From Anodontia alba (Eukaryota; Mollusca; Bivalvia; Lucinida; Lucinidae), in NCBI GenBank assembly GCA_964016985.1, contig OZ024834.1, forward strand, positions 80,987,211-81,051,210: a DNA stretch of 64,000 bases, written 5' to 3'. The position numbers and the translations under genes are program-made. Shown in pieces: positions 42,455-53,339 of the stretch. How positions within the stretch are numbered: position 1 is the stretch's first letter; every line of letters begins with the position of its first letter. The notes beneath the pieces were generated by a model. It did no database searches. It was given only the letters and a program-made list of their open reading frames with translations, and had not been told where the DNA came from.

Positions 42455-43410
42455 TTCTGTGATATTACTGTATAGCATGCTGGGTCAAAAAAACATAGCA
42501 GACAACATTTTGAAATATTTTTCTTTGTCCCTACATTAAAGGGCTTGACATTTCATGCAAACTAACTCCTAATGAGACAATTCACTTGAAAGGTCAAACC
42601 CAAAACATATCATCCACTGTTGTCTGCTGGATTCGCAGATTAATGACAAGGGAGGTAACACTAACACATTCATTGAAGTTAGGAAGGGTAGGTAACTCAA
42701 TGAACATACTGCAACACTTTTACAGCAAATCATGACAGTAACGGACAACATCCTATTTTTTTCCCCAAAAACAATAAGGCTTCAAAGTGAAAGTTCATGT
42801 GAATCATCTGCATAGATTCACATGAAATATGAAGCTTTATTATCTAAAAAAAGTAATATAAAATGTTGTCTGCTATAATTTAGCATGGCACACTCAGGGT
42901 AAAATATATACCTGTTTTCATTTTTTACAGTTTCCTGAGACACTTAAAGAATGAGAAAACCTACAGATCCGATATTCAATGCTGAGTGCTCAAAGTTTAA
43001 AACTAAACAGTATGGGTAAAATTCAGATATTTTTCTTATTTTCCCCTGAAAACAAGATTTGACATTTCATGCAAATTGTCTAATGGGGACAATTTGCATG
43101 AAATGACAACATTTCTGGGGAAAATAAGAACAATATTATCAATTTGTAATCTGCTGAATATGTCCATACAGTGGTAATGGTTCAGCTCTAATCCCAGCAG
43201 TAGCAGATATAACATTCTGAATTTCTCTTTTCTTATTTTTCAGAGAAAATAAGGCTTGACATTTCATGTGAATCATCTGCTTGGGCAAATGATTCACATG
43301 AAATGCAAAGCCTTATTTTCTCTGAAAACAACTTTTATTTTCTCTGAAAAGAATGAAAACCTGAGAAAGTCATCCGCTACAATTTTGCATGGTACTAGAG
43401 CTAATCAGTC
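42455..43410. mobile_element. Run of T2 and T3 copies
   Basis: 42475-42640 T2/T3-like (gacatttcatgcaaactaac). 42690-42895 T3 (ttcatgtgaatcatctgcat, gattcacatgaaatatgaag). 43010-43185 T2 with core beta around gtctaatggggac. 43196-43400 T3 with a clean hairpin, ttcatgtgaatcatctgctt / gcaaatgattcacatgaaat. Four elements lie within 950 bp. Confidence 0.7.
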
Positions 43411-43660
43411 TTGGCCGAATGAAGGAATGGGTCCACAACTGTGAACCGCCAACGAATTCAAAATTGGGTGCCAAAATTCTTTTCCACTAAAGCTACAGCT
43501 GCGTAATTATTATTGTTATTATTATTACCATGTCATTAACCTTGCCGTAAACAAACAGTTTTTCTATTACGGCTTCATAAAATCGTCGTAAAAGTTACCC
43601 CAACCATAAAACTTGATTGGGAGTTTCTTGGCAATTGTTATAAAACACATATTATAATAA
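43411..43660. other. Nothing recognised
   Basis: Short AT-rich gap with an imperfect (tta)n stretch at 43508-43527. Confidence 0.35.
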
Positions 43661-43664
43661 CCTT

Positions 43665-43873
43665 AAGTCTGGGGCAGACATGCCTGAGCAAACAGTGTAG
43701 ACCCAGATGAGACACCACAGAATGTGGCATCTCATCAGGGTCTACACTGTTTGCCACTCATCCAGCAATTTATAGACATAACATCGGGTAGTAAATTGTA
43801 CTTGTTCAAATTTTAGAACAAGTCTGGTAAGGAGTTGAGATGTTCGAATACATAAGGTAAATACAGTACTCAG
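43665..43873. mobile_element. X1 MITE
   Basis: gggcagacatgcctgagcaa, core-alpha hairpin in the variant with gatgagacacc/ggcatctcatc, ccactcatccagcaatttat, caagtctggtaaggagttga, ggtaaatacagta. Confidence 0.78.
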
Positions 43874-43921
43874 TATTTGATTGGGAGTTTCTTGGCAACT
43901 GTTATACAGACTTTACCTTAA

Positions 43922-44106
43922 CCCTTAATGCTTAGCACTCTGGGTAAAATTTTCAGCAGACAGCATTTTGAAATATTTTTCTTATTTTTCCCAGAAAACA
44001 GGATTTGACAGGAGACAATTTGCATGAAATGTCAAATCCTGTTTTCTGGGAAAAATAAGAAAAATATCAGTTTGCCATCTGCTGAAAATGCCCAGAGTGG
44101 TAATGG
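43922..44106. mobile_element. T2 MITE
   Basis: TTAA at 43918-43921 and 44107-44110. Left cccttaatgcttagcactct; right tgcccagagtggtaatgg. Core-beta arms are shortened on one side (gacaggagacaatttgcatg). Confidence 0.88.
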
Positions 44107-44110
44107 TTAA

Positions 44111-44336
44111 AATGCCAAGAAAACCGGTATCTGAAAATGTAGTCTGTTTATGTCCTCTGCTGAATATTCTTGCAAACTTTTCAAACCTATTTTTGCATAC
44201 AGGCAAACAATGTTGACCCTAATCAGACTGCTCCTGAAGGAGAAGTCTAAGCAGAGTCCACACTGTTTGCAAAAATGACTTTCAAATCACAAGCAGATGA
44301 CAAAGCAGAGGATAATTGTTGTGATAGGCAGTTTAA
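44111..44336. mobile_element. T6 MITE abutting T2
   Basis: Shares the TTAA at 44107-44110 with the preceding T2. aatgccaagaaaaccggtat, tgtcctctgctgaatattct, a core-alpha hairpin, gcagatgacaaagcagagga, ending taggcagtttaaggg and ttta. Confidence 0.8.
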
Positions 44337-44394
44337 GGGTTTAGCTAGTGCACAGCAAATGGCAGTTAGCTCTTTCTAGTTTTTCTCTAACAAT

Positions 44395-44760
44395 TTGGTT
44401 CAAAATCATATTTAATCACCATTCAAAGTTGTTGCAGATGCCATTTTTTTAACTTTTTGGAGAAGATAAAACTTGATATTTCATCTGAATCATATACAGT
44501 CAAACCTGTCCTAAAGGCCACCTGTATTAAGCAATCACCTGTCTTTAAAGGCCACTGTTTCAGATCTCTTTAAATGCAAAGAAGTGGAAATCTACCTGTA
44601 TCAAGCAAGCACCTGTCTTAAGCAACCAGTTTTTAGCTTTCCCATAGGTGTTTGCTTAACACAGGTTTTACTGTACTTAACAGACAAATAATTCGCATGA
44701 AATTAATGTCCAGTCTTATTTTTTCTGAAAACTGACATATACTGGAGGACATAGATACAG
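44395..44760. mobile_element. T3 MITE interrupted by X4
   Basis: aagataaaacttgatatttc, atctgaatca, then X4, then cttaacagacaaataattcg, gcatgaaattaatgtccagt, ttattttttctgaaaa. Confidence 0.7.
44497..44673. mobile_element. X4 MITE nested in T3
   Basis: 177 bp, TA at 44495-44496 and 44674-44675. Opposite orientation to the 40960 copy. Ends cagtcaaacctgtcctaaag and, inverted, cagtaaaacctgtgttaagc. Confidence 0.92.
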
Positions 44761-44984
44761 ATAGATTTTGCATTTTTTTTTTATGCGAAGGTAATACTTG
44801 ATATTTTTCCGCAAAAACATTTATAGGGTAAATACGGCATGCATTCTCTTGAATTTAATCTCCCTATATAAATAATACCACCAGTACAGAAGAACCTATT
44901 TATTATGGAAAAAACCAAATAGACTTCCTATTGATCTGTTGTGATTCTGAAGCATTTGTTCATAATGCCAGATAAGAAGTGTAC

Positions 44985-45335
44985 CATATTTGACCGAAAT
45001 ATTTGGACATTTTAATTTCTTACCATAATTAACCTAAAATTTGAACAAGTTCATATTACTACCTGTTGATGTGTCTAAAAACTGTTGAATGAGACACAAA
45101 CAATGAAGACCCTGTTCATCTGCGGAATCTAATCTATGTTTATATTGTTCCTCAGGCCTGTCGGTCAAATTATTTAGGGTATCTACAGTACTTAGATGAC
45201 CAGCTTTGTTATATGTTGTTACTCACTGGAACAGCCACAGTCAAGTGATTACTAAAACAATGAGTACCAACAAGATATGTTTTTGTGCCAAAAAAATAAC
45301 CAAAAAATATTCTAAATTACGGTATCATCTCATAA
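44985..45335. mobile_element. X1 MITE, then family A copy
   Basis: X1 at 44990-45190 (taccatatttgaccgaaata, ctgttgatgtgtctaaaaac, atttagggtatctacagta) with a decayed hairpin. A at 45210-45290 (tatatgttgttactcactgg; aatgagtaccaacaagatat). Confidence 0.65.
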
Positions 45336-45394
45336 TTTTGTCAACTTATCTTAAGCTATGCATGCTGACTGGATAGCATATGATGCAAAACACA

Positions 45395-45600
45395 CAAAAA
45401 GGGCCCTTATGCAATTTGCAGACAACAGAGGTCCAGATCAGCATGCGCATCCGTGCCGTCTGATCTGGGCATTTTCTGTTCGTCGACATATACTACAGTA
45501 TCCACTGATTCTGTAAGCGGACAACGAAGGCCCAGATCAGCCTATGCGCAGGCTGATCAGTGCCTGCATTATACGCAAATCATGTAAGGGCTCTATTCAT
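45395..45600. mobile_element. R-family palindromic element
   Basis: Left agggcccttatgcaatttgc, right caaatcatgtaagggctct. Two linked small palindromes: gtccagatcagcatgcgcat and gcccagatcagcctatgcgc (with gcgcaggctgatc). Relatives at 46670, 48850 and 51145. Confidence 0.65.
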
Positions 45601-45689
45601 GTGTTGTGCGTCATATATTATTCCGGTTATATAAGCTCTCGATTTGATATTTTTTGTTTTCAACCCCAAAGTGTGGATTTTTTTCTAAT

Positions 45690-45985
45690 TTCTCCACAAA
45701 AACCTATGCTTTGGTACTTACTAGCATTGTTTCAGTGAGGCAGTTCTAATGAGTAACTACAGTATGTTTTCACTGTGAAATAAGAACAATGTTTCTCTAT
45801 ATCATCCTCTGTGTAATCATCTTAGCCATACAGCTGTTCAGGGGTCTAGAAATATTACTTTGATGAGTACATCATTCTTTTCTCTCTCCTTGATGCATGG
45901 GGATCTCATCAGAGCTGGGTCAGCAAGACAAACCTGAGATCCCAAACGAGTTTTCATGGAGAAATAAGAAAATAATACTTAAAGG
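45690..45985. mobile_element. Family A copies
   Basis: 45695-45770 stem aacctatgctttggtactta / atgagtaactacagtatgtt. 45880-45965 is a different inverted repeat (ggggatctcatcagagctgg; acctgagatccc) in A-type flanks (ttttcatggagaaataagaa). Confidence 0.55.
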
Positions 45986-46219
45986 AACAGGAAGAATAGG
46001 GACTTGATCTGGAGCTCTGCTTACAATGACAGATGTAGAACAATCAATACTATATAAAGAATAGAATATCACTTAATTTGCAGAAGCTGACCTAACAATG
46101 CACTCTCCGAAAAGCACTTCAAGATTCTGTATACAACTGTAATAGGTTGTATATGTGAAAAAGCGTCACAATTCAAAAATCACAATTACAACTCCCATAT
46201 AAAGCACCAAAAGCAAACC

Positions 46220-46700
46220 ATGTTTGCCCTATGTAATCAGACAGACAGACCTGAGCAAACAGCATAGACCCAGATCAGATGCCACAACATGTGGCATCTG
46301 ATCAGGGTCTACACTGTTTGCCACACTAAGTTTTCGGACACATCAAAAAAGCTCTTATTGAACAGAATGTGCTCAGTTGAGCTAAAAAATAAATGAAATG
46401 GATACATCTTCAAGGGAAATGACCCTGACATGGGAATATATGCTTCCCTTAAAATCTCATTAGGGCTATTCCTAAAAGAAAGAGTACCAGTAGCCCTAAT
46501 TCTCAATGCATTTCAATATACCGTAATAACTCTAAGTACTGGGACACCTCATCTACCTACATGTACGATACTTGTCCTAAAATTTGAAATAGTCCATTCT
46601 ACCACCTCTTGATGTGTCTTGATATTGCTGTATGTATGTCAGTGTAGACCCTGATCAGACACTGTGCATGTGCAGGCTGATCTGGGCCTTTGCTGTCCGC
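46220..46700. mobile_element. X1 copies with a family L remnant between
   Basis: 46225-46345 X1 hairpin (gatgccacaacatgtggcatc). 46380-46500 L-like (gggctattcctaaaagaaag, cagtagccctaat). 46512-46640 X1 left part (taccgtaataactctaagta), running into an R-like end (gtgcaggctgatctgggcct). Confidence 0.6.
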
Positions 46701-46824
46701 ATATGCCCTAAGTCATGTTTTCACTTGGCGTGACCCATATTTTGTGGGTGAGGTGCATTTAATGAGTACAGACAAGTTGTGTTTTAGTGGTGAACTAAGA
46801 GTATACATATCAGCATTTTTTGGT

Positions 46825-46985
46825 TGATGATGATGATGATGACGATTTAGTATCTTGCGCCCCACCCCTTTCAACATTATTTAAGTCATATCGAGCGGCT
46901 CTGTGCAATTGAGTGCCTTAGTCATGAACTGGACTGGGGCCTCCAGCAGGATTTGAACCCAAGACCTCATGATCTAAATTTGATT
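46825..46985 (-). mobile_element. tRNA-like SINE remnant of another type
   Basis: gatttgaacccaagacctca on the plus strand is an inverted B-box-like GGGTTCAAATC. It is preceded by catatcgagcggctctgtgc. The body differs from SINE-t; probably another tRNA-derived family. Confidence 0.4.
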
Positions 46986-47039
46986 CAAAACCTGAGACAG
47001 CAGCAGCACAAATAATATGGGACTGATTGTATTTAACGG

Positions 47040-47235
47040 AATGAATACACTTTCAGAGGAGACAATTCTGTCAAAACTGATTTGTCTCCCTTCTGAAAAA
47101 GGGTCTACTTGGAAGCAAATTCTTTCCTTTTTGAGTAGACCCTTTTTTCGGAAGGGGATCAACATGCAGGAAAGCAAACAAAGTCATAAAAGTTGTCTCC
47201 CTTGTAGAAAATGGAGGAAAATCTAGTATGGGTAT
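47040..47235. mobile_element. Family L MITE
   Basis: tgtctcccttctgaaaaagg, gtctacttggaagcaaattc, tttgagtagacccttttttc, ggaaggggatc, then gttgtctcccttgta. The left half of the central stem is deleted. Confidence 0.65.
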
Positions 47236-47248
47236 CTAGTTCCCTAAA

Positions 47249-47660
47249 CTCTTGTCATGCTGAATAAATTAACCCTTAAAGCGACAAGAAAAACTGCATC
47301 TGAAAATGTCGTCTGTTTATGTCGTCTGCTGAATATTCTTGCAAACTTTTCAAACCTACTTTTTGCATACCGGCAAAAGTGTGGACCCAGATCAGAGTCT
47401 GATCTGGGTCCACACTGTTTGCAGAAATGACTTTTAAAATCACAAGCGGAAGACAAAGCAGACGACAATTGTTGTGATTGGCGCTTTAAGGGTTAAGATA
47501 CCAAGCCCATTTCTAATTTTCAGCAAATCAAATCACTTTTCAGATTGTTTATATAAATTCACATACTTATTGGCAACCAGTGCAGATCCAGATCAGTTGG
47601 CTTCTGAAGAAGCCAAATGATCTGGATCTACACTGTTTGCAAAGGCAGCAGGACTAGGAT
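47249..47660. mobile_element. T1 MITE interrupted by T6
   Basis: Left ctcttgtcatgctgaataaa (after ctaa, a mutated TTAA). After the T6 insertion gataccaagcccatttctaa, the hairpin ggcttctgaagaagcc and a worn gcagcaggactagga end. Confidence 0.85.
47273..47492. mobile_element. T6 MITE nested in T1
   Basis: 220 bp, TTAA at 47269-47272 and 47493-47496. Ends cccttaaagcgacaagaaaa and gtgattggcgctttaaggg. Core: a near-perfect hairpin, gtgtggacccagatcagagt / ctgatctgggtccacac. Excision restores gaataaattaagatacc, matching T1. Confidence 0.95.
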
Positions 47661-47706
47661 TAAGATGAAAGGAATCCGATACACATTAAAGAGATAGCAC
47701 TCTATG

Positions 47707-47990
47707 TTCTGTGTTTGTTTGTGTTCAGGTTTTAAACCCATTAGAGTCATGCCGAGCGCAGTCAGTTTATTTAACCACACATTTTCCTGGGCAGGTTCAG
47801 TCCTCTTTCACCAGAAACTGACAACTGCCTATCTTGAACAAGGAAGAGAATGACCATAGAAAATATTTCATGATCATGATCTCCACTATAGAATGTTGCC
47901 GGACCCGGCAGGATCAAACGTGTGACCTCCTGATCACCAGTCGGACATGCATCCGATTGAGCTCAGAGCGATTGAGCCACCGTGTGACAA
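47707..47990 (-). mobile_element. SINE-t
   Basis: gtttgtttgtgttcaggttt, gagtcatgccgagcgcagtc, tcctgggcaggttcagtcct. At the right the head is on the complement (ggatcaaacgtgtgacctcc, gattgagctcagagc, gattgagccaccg), with a short duplication of gattgagc. Confidence 0.8.
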
Positions 47991-48152
47991 AATCAGGATG
48001 TGTTTTTTTGTTGTTTTTTTTGTTTTGCTTTTTCTTGTTGTTTTGTTTATTTTTTAAATATGCACAATTTTACCTACTATTTTTGCAATAAATAACAAGC
48101 ATACAGAGAGATTACTAAGTATAACAATGACCTATCAAGGTTATATCACTAG

Positions 48153-48443
48153 GGTGGTTGAATGAGGCAAAGGTGTCATGACATTGTACCTTATGTCACC
48201 GGGACGTCCAACTGATATTGGCTTACAGTTGGGCAAGGCCTGCTATCCTTGCAGCAGATAAGGGTAGAGGGGAATGTTTTTATTTTTTTCAAATTCCTCA
48301 CTGTCATTCATTTTCCTTTCTCCCCTGTCCCTGTCCTTCATCTCTTCTACTATCTCTTCTATCTCTCTTCTCTCTTTATCTGGGAGATGACACAAATTGA
48401 CCCACAATGGCTGACGTGTTGTTAAACCCCAACACAATCAAAA
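48153..48443 (+). mobile_element. SINE-q, sense
   Basis: ggtggttgaatgaggcaaag, cttatgtcaccgggacgtcc, cttacagttgggcaaggcct, a pyrimidine-rich block, ggctgacgtgttgttaaacc, ending caacacaatcaa. Weak flanking duplication ggttatatcacta / agttatattacca. Confidence 0.85.
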
Positions 48444-48950
48444 AGTTATATTACCATACAAGATTGTCATTTTAGCAATATTTGTTAAATTTGATAATGT
48501 TCTAGTAATTTGGAAGGTATCTAGAGACACTTCATGTCATTATATGAGGGGTGTTCCAAAAGTTTGTGGACTTTTAACTTCAGATCTTGAATATCTGTTT
48601 CCCAATTCCACTTCAGAAATTTCACCCCTAATATACTGTTCATAACAGAAGCAGACATTCTAAAAAATTATTTTCATAGAAAATAAGGCTTGACATTTAA
48701 TGCGAATCATCTGTTATAAAACTCAAAACATCAGATTTTATATTAGTTTTGATTCCAGTTTTTATATTCATACTGTAACTTATGGTATAAAGTGCATGAA
48801 CTAACTGGAATACCCTCATACAAATTTCATTGAACTGCAACATGAATAAATGGCCCTTATGCCATATGCAGGCAATGAAGGCTAAGATTAGAATACTTGA
48901 TGCAGGTCTTCAATGCCCACTTACAAAATCATTGACTATATTATATTTAC
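48444..48950. mobile_element. T3 half and R fragment in unassigned DNA
   Basis: 48545-48590 (ggggtgttccaaaagtttgt) looks like a mariner-type terminus, but no partner was found. 48680-48715 is a T3 half (aataaggcttgacatttaat). 48850-48945 is an R remnant. Confidence 0.4.
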
Positions 48951-48958
48951 TCTAAGTA

Positions 48959-49287
48959 CAGTCTAACTTGAATGGCTCGAACATCTTTGGGACCAGTTCG
49001 AGCCACTGAGGGCTAACTATGGCGCCAGGTCAGGAAGAAAATGGTGATGATTTAGGGAAACCTTTTTGATCTTTTACATAATGGTATGTTGTGTGTACTC
49101 ATTAGAATCACCTCAATGAGGTGATTCTAATGAGTACACTTAACATACAATTTCATTATAAAATAAGAAAATTTTCCTAAATACTTGTTTTCTGGAGCTA
49201 TCAAAAGAATATCGTAGGGACTCAAAAATGTGTTCAAATTAGCCATGGTAAACTAGCCATGGTGTTTGAGTTGTTGAAGTTCGACTG
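48959..49287. mobile_element. TA-type MITE containing an A2 MITE
   Basis: Outer ends cagtctaacttgaatggctc and, inverted, cagtcgaacttcaacaactc; left TA intact (48957-48958), right TA changed to tg. Inside, 49025-49220 holds an A2 hairpin (tgtatgttgtgtgtactcat-type stem, loop cacctcaatgaggtg). Confidence 0.75.
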
Positions 49288-49299
49288 TGTTTGCACATC

Positions 49300-49480
49300 A
49301 TAATTCCTTATGGTATTTGTCCTATAATCTGATCAAGGTAATTTGTCTATCTGATGTCATGTCACAAAATTGCTGGATGAGGGCAAAGAGGGTAGACCCT
49401 GATCAGACACCACATTCTATTGTCTGATCTAGGTCTAGACTCTTTGCTCAGGTCCATCTGTCTCAAAACCTCAGGTAAAT
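49300..49480. mobile_element. X1 MITE
   Basis: tatggtatttgtcctataat, aaaattgctggatgagggca, core-alpha hairpin (ccctgatcagacaccacatt), gctcaggtccatctgtctca, tcaggtaaatatagtg. 49480-49980 is unassigned. Confidence 0.6.
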
Positions 49481-49987
49481 ATAGTGTTAATGATAAGAGA
49501 AGGTTCTATTGGACTGTGCAAAATGCAATGGCTGGTTGGGGTCTTCGCTGGACTCACTTTCCTCATACTGAGATCCAGTTATGTCCTAGATCAGTATTTG
49601 CACAGCTGCTTCTAGTGTTTTGACATATACCATTGTCAACATAACAGGTTAAGAGATATAACCTAAAGATAAGCAGAAACTATTACAACATACCTACCCA
49701 GTCGCCCCCATCTCCATTTCTCCCTATATAGTGATGCCCTTCCCTCATACCCTCTCCCTCAAAATAAAACCGAGGATGACTTACATACCTTGCTTAATAA
49801 ACATCCACTCAAATCTGTGAACTTTCCTGCACTCAAAACATCTGGCTGATACATTTGTATACCACATTTATTCTGATAAATGCCTCCCCCCCCACCCCCC
49901 TCTACCAATGCAACCCCACCAACTATGGTTTGAAACAACAGATTAAGAAGAAAATATCATATTATGCACAACATGGGAAAAATACTC

Positions 49988-50217
49988 TTGTTTGTTTGTG
50001 TTTAGGTTTTATGGCCCAGTCAACCCAATGGAGACATGTCGAGCGTGGTCAATTTACCAAACCACACTTTTACTGGGCAGGCTTAGTCCTCTAAGCGGTT
50101 AACCAGTAATGAGCACATTTTTTTTCAACAGAAACTGACAACTGCCCTTATTGATTCAGTGGAAGGGAGAGAATGACCGTAGAAAATATTTCATGATCAA
50201 TCTCCACGAAATAATGT
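49988..50217 (-). mobile_element. SINE-t, head truncated
   Basis: ttgtttgtttgtgtttaggt, tttatggcccagtcaaccca, cgagcgtggtcaatttacca, gaatgaccgtagaaaatatt, ctccacgaaataatgttacc; the tRNA-like head is missing. An R-like piece follows at 50220-50300. Confidence 0.8.
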
Positions 50218-50670
50218 TACCAGCCAGGGAGTCGTACTCTTATGTCATATGCAAATGCACAGACTGCTCTAGGCCTGCATTGACCATAATTTGCATAAGA
50301 TCCCTTTTCATGCGCTGCGGGTATTATCTTAGACCAGAGAAGGTTCCCAGCTTCAATATCAGGCAAATACACACACAGTAAAGTAAAGCCAAACAAGAAA
50401 ATTAAACATTTTATTAACTCTCGGCAATTCATATATACAAGTTGCTACTTTGCTGCTTTCCAAAAAGCAATGTGAAGTCAATGAGAGGAAAATCCTCTAA
50501 CAATCTCACACTTTTTTCCGCATATTTGTGAACTGCAACATCTAGGGAATTTACTAGAATAAATAGGGTACAGAACAATGTCAGCTAAGTGAATTGTGAC
50601 TGTCACAGCCTGTATTATTCTACTTTGATTAATTGTTGTATTTTTGTTAAGTATTTTGCCTAGAAATCAT

Positions 50671-50860
50671 AGACTGGCTCCAGTCTCCAGTGACTAAATA
50701 TTTTTTTCCTAATAATCCTGTTTGATAGTCCACTGAAATAAAACCAAAATAATATCACGACTATAAAGGCTGGTCACCAGTGATATTAATTTGGTTCTAT
50801 TTCAGTGGATTATCAACAGAATTATAAGGAAAAGAAGTCACTGGAGACTGGAGCCAGTCT
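50671..50860. mobile_element. T8 MITE
   Basis: 190 bp from agactggctccagtctccag to its inverse ctggagactggagccagtct. The inner stem ccactgaaataaaaccaaaa pairs with attttggttctatttcagtgg-like sequence around a gctggtcaccag palindrome. Terminal ccctta is absent in this copy. Confidence 0.85.
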
Positions 50861-50892
50861 ATAGAAACCATTGTACACAGGAACTTCTTTAT

Positions 50893-51055
50893 CCCTTAGC
50901 ACTCTGGGTAAAAATTTCAGCAGACGACATTTTAAAATATTTTTTCTTATTTTTCCCAGCGACCATTGGAGACAATTTGCATGAAAACCCAAAACCTGTT
51001 TTCTGGGAAAAATAAGAAAAATATCTTCAATTTGTCATCTGCTGAATTAGCCCAG
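50893..51055. mobile_element. T2 MITE
   Basis: cccttagcactctgggtaaa, ttcagcagacgacattttaa, a partly deleted core beta (ccattggagacaatttgcat), tctgctgaattagcccagag. Confidence 0.75.
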
Positions 51056-51400
51056 AGAATATATCACAGTTTTGGATATTGGATGTCTTAAAGATGGACC
51101 CCAAAATTGTGTATCCAAACGGAAATGTTTAGATTATATAGGCCATGTCAAGCAAAAACGTGCATTCGAACATGCACAAAATGCGTAGGGCCTTTGCTCT
51201 CCATGCATACATTTGGTGGTAACCAATGATTCTGTTAGCGGACAGTGAAGGTCCTGATCAGACGTGCGGATGTGCAGGCTGAACTGGGTATACACAGTCC
51301 ACATATATCTGAAGACACATTTTTCGCATGGCATGTATAGAAAATAACCATTTATTGTCATTTTTCTATATAATCATTACATTTTTGTTTGGATACAGAC
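51056..51400. mobile_element. X5 MITE interrupted by an R element
   Basis: X5 left part 51056-51140 (cacagttttggatattggat, gtttagattatatag), right part 51345-51400 (gtatagaaaataaccattta, catttttgtttggatac). Between them, 51141-51344, is an R element starting gccatgtcaagc and ending gcatggc. Confidence 0.65.
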
Positions 51401-51640
51401 GACAAAAAAGCATGCAAAATTACCCAGCATGCAAAGAGGTAAGGTGAATGGATTCACTCCCAAGGGAGATCACCCTAACCTGAAAATATTTGCCTCTTTT
51501 CTAAAAGGGCAGCTACTCTTAAAGGAAAGAATTTGCTCCCTCAGGGAGCAAATTCTTTCCTTTATGAGTAGCCCCTTTTGGGAAAGGATTCATATACTAG
51601 GGAAACGAACTCTTTTCTGCTGGAGTGGTCTTCCTTTGAA
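51400..51640. mobile_element. T7 half and family L MITE
   Basis: 51400-51442 is the right end of T7 (gacgacaaaaaagcatgcaa). L at 51452-51640: stem ggaaagaatttgctccctca with gggagcaaattctttcct, flanks gggcagctactcttaa and tatgagtagccccttttggg. Confidence 0.75.
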
Positions 51641-51955
51641 AATGATGGCAAAAACATCCAGCTCAGAGTGCTCTCTCTTTGTGACATATCCAATTACCTA
51701 GATTAATCCGAGATTTGTTTTAAACTTTTTTTTTAACAATGCATGTATAAAAATAATATATTTCAAATTTTATAGTTGACCTTTTGTCTAAATGATGATA
51801 ATTTATGATGACATAATAATGTCATTAAATATTCAAAATTATTCCCCAGTTACTTTCAATTACTTCACTTTAGACAGCTAAGGTAAAAGCCATTAAAATT
51901 TAAAATAATATAATCTTGAACTTTAAGTAACCTTCTGTTTCAGAGCACAGCTCAT
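51641..51955. other. Nothing recognised
   Basis: Very AT-rich intron sequence without repeats that I can name. Confidence 0.4.
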
Positions 51956-51959
51956 CAAG

Positions 51960-52300
51960 ACATTTTCTTTTTTATTATTTCACAATGAAAACATAAGTTG
52001 CAGTACTCTTTAGAAGTACCTTGGTGTGGCGATTCTAATACAATAGTACCCACAGCATATGTTTTTATTTTTGTAGAGAATTAAGAAAAAATTCAATACT
52101 TTTGGGTTAAAAAAGCAACTAGAAATGTGTCCAAAGGGCATGGATGTCCCTGCCTGAAAAACTTAAATGCAAATTGCTAAAGCTGGACATGGATGGAGAC
52201 GGATGGGTCGATGGACAGGGGTACCATTATATGCCCTTTCCTGGACCATTCTTTGAATGGCGGAAAAAAAGAACTTTCTCTAGAGCTATGGCCTTATGAA
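51960..52300. mobile_element. Family A MITE, then (gatg)-type fragment
   Basis: A hairpin 51985-52070 (cataagttgcagtactcttt; gtacccacagcatatgtttt). 52140-52300 contains tggacatggatggagacgga, related to the GACGGACG repeats, and returns to an A-type flank (ctctagagctatggccttat). Confidence 0.5.
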
Positions 52301-52305
52301 TAACC

Positions 52306-52577
52306 TATTACCTCGCCCTCTTAAGGATAAATAAGCAGAAAACATTAAATGAGTGAGTTTTCTTATTTTCCCCATAAATACAAAAAAATCAAAATCTGGT
52401 CTGATGCAGTCATGATAAGCACTTTAATGGTTAAATTACAGTATTACCTCGCCCTCTCAAGGATAAATAAGCAGAAAACATTAAATGAGTGGCAGTTTTC
52501 TTATTTTCCCCATAAATAAAAAAAAATCAAAATCTGGTCTGATGCAGTCATGATAAGCACTTTAATGGTTAAATTAC
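52306..52577. repeat. 136-bp tandem duplication
   Basis: tattacctcgccctcttaag (52306) and tattacctcgccctctcaag (52442) begin two units. Both end gcactttaatggttaaatta. Only a few substitutions or short indels (gagtgag versus gagtggcag), so the duplication is recent. Confidence 0.93.
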
Positions 52578-53135
52578 AGTAATAACATTACATTACAGAT
52601 TTTATAAACTATAAAATCTATAAAGAGGATGTGTACTTTTTCCAAAAATTAACGATGCTAATAGTTTACTATCTCTGTGATCATAAGACAGTCAGACTGA
52701 CAATACGGAGGATTTATATACAGTAAGATATCCGCTACATCTTCACAATGGAAAGGTGATAAGGAAAGGCTTTCTGTAAAACTAAGTGTAACAGTCACAC
52801 TTATAACTGATGTTATCTCTTCCTAGATTGTCAGGATTACCAAACTGAAAGGAAACCTAGACAAGCACAAAATAGGTATGAGCATGTGCTGGGAAATTAT
52901 TATTATTTATAAAATGGTTTGGACTGTCGATGGAACCAGGGATGTGGCATCAAACGGGATGAAAGTACAGCAAGTATTTCACAGGAAGTTCTGCCCTGAA
53001 GTGGGCTAAATGCTAGGATTTGAGTGTAAATGCTAGGATTTGAGACAGTCTAAAATATTGTCTGCTAACAATAAATTCAGTAGACCAAGGGTTAAATCTT
53101 AGTACAAAAACCCAAATTAGCCCAAAAAAGGACAT
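52578..53135. other. No gene seen
   Basis: Unassigned. A small local duplication, aaatgctaggatttgag, occurs twice at about 53007-53044, followed by a T2-like tail (tctaaaatattgtctgctaa). Confidence 0.45.
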
Positions 53136-53137
53136 AC

Positions 53138-53331
53138 CCTGAAACCTCTTTAGAAGACGGTTCGTTAGAAGACGGTTTTGGATATAAGAAGGTGGAGCCC
53201 AAATGTTTTGTAGCCAAAACATAAATGCTCATTTTTCTATATAATCTATACATTTTTGTTTGGATAGAACACTGTTGTTTCACTAATATGCTTTTTGCTT
53301 TGGATCCTAACAACAGTGTTATAACCCAAAA
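53138..53331. mobile_element. X5 MITE variant
   Basis: ctgaaacctctttagaagac, ggttcgttagaagacggttt, catttttctatataatctat, acatttttgtttggatagaa, aacagtgttataacccaaaa. The usual ataacacgg subrepeat is agaagacgg in both tandem positions. Confidence 0.75.
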
Positions 53332-53339
53332 GGGTACAG

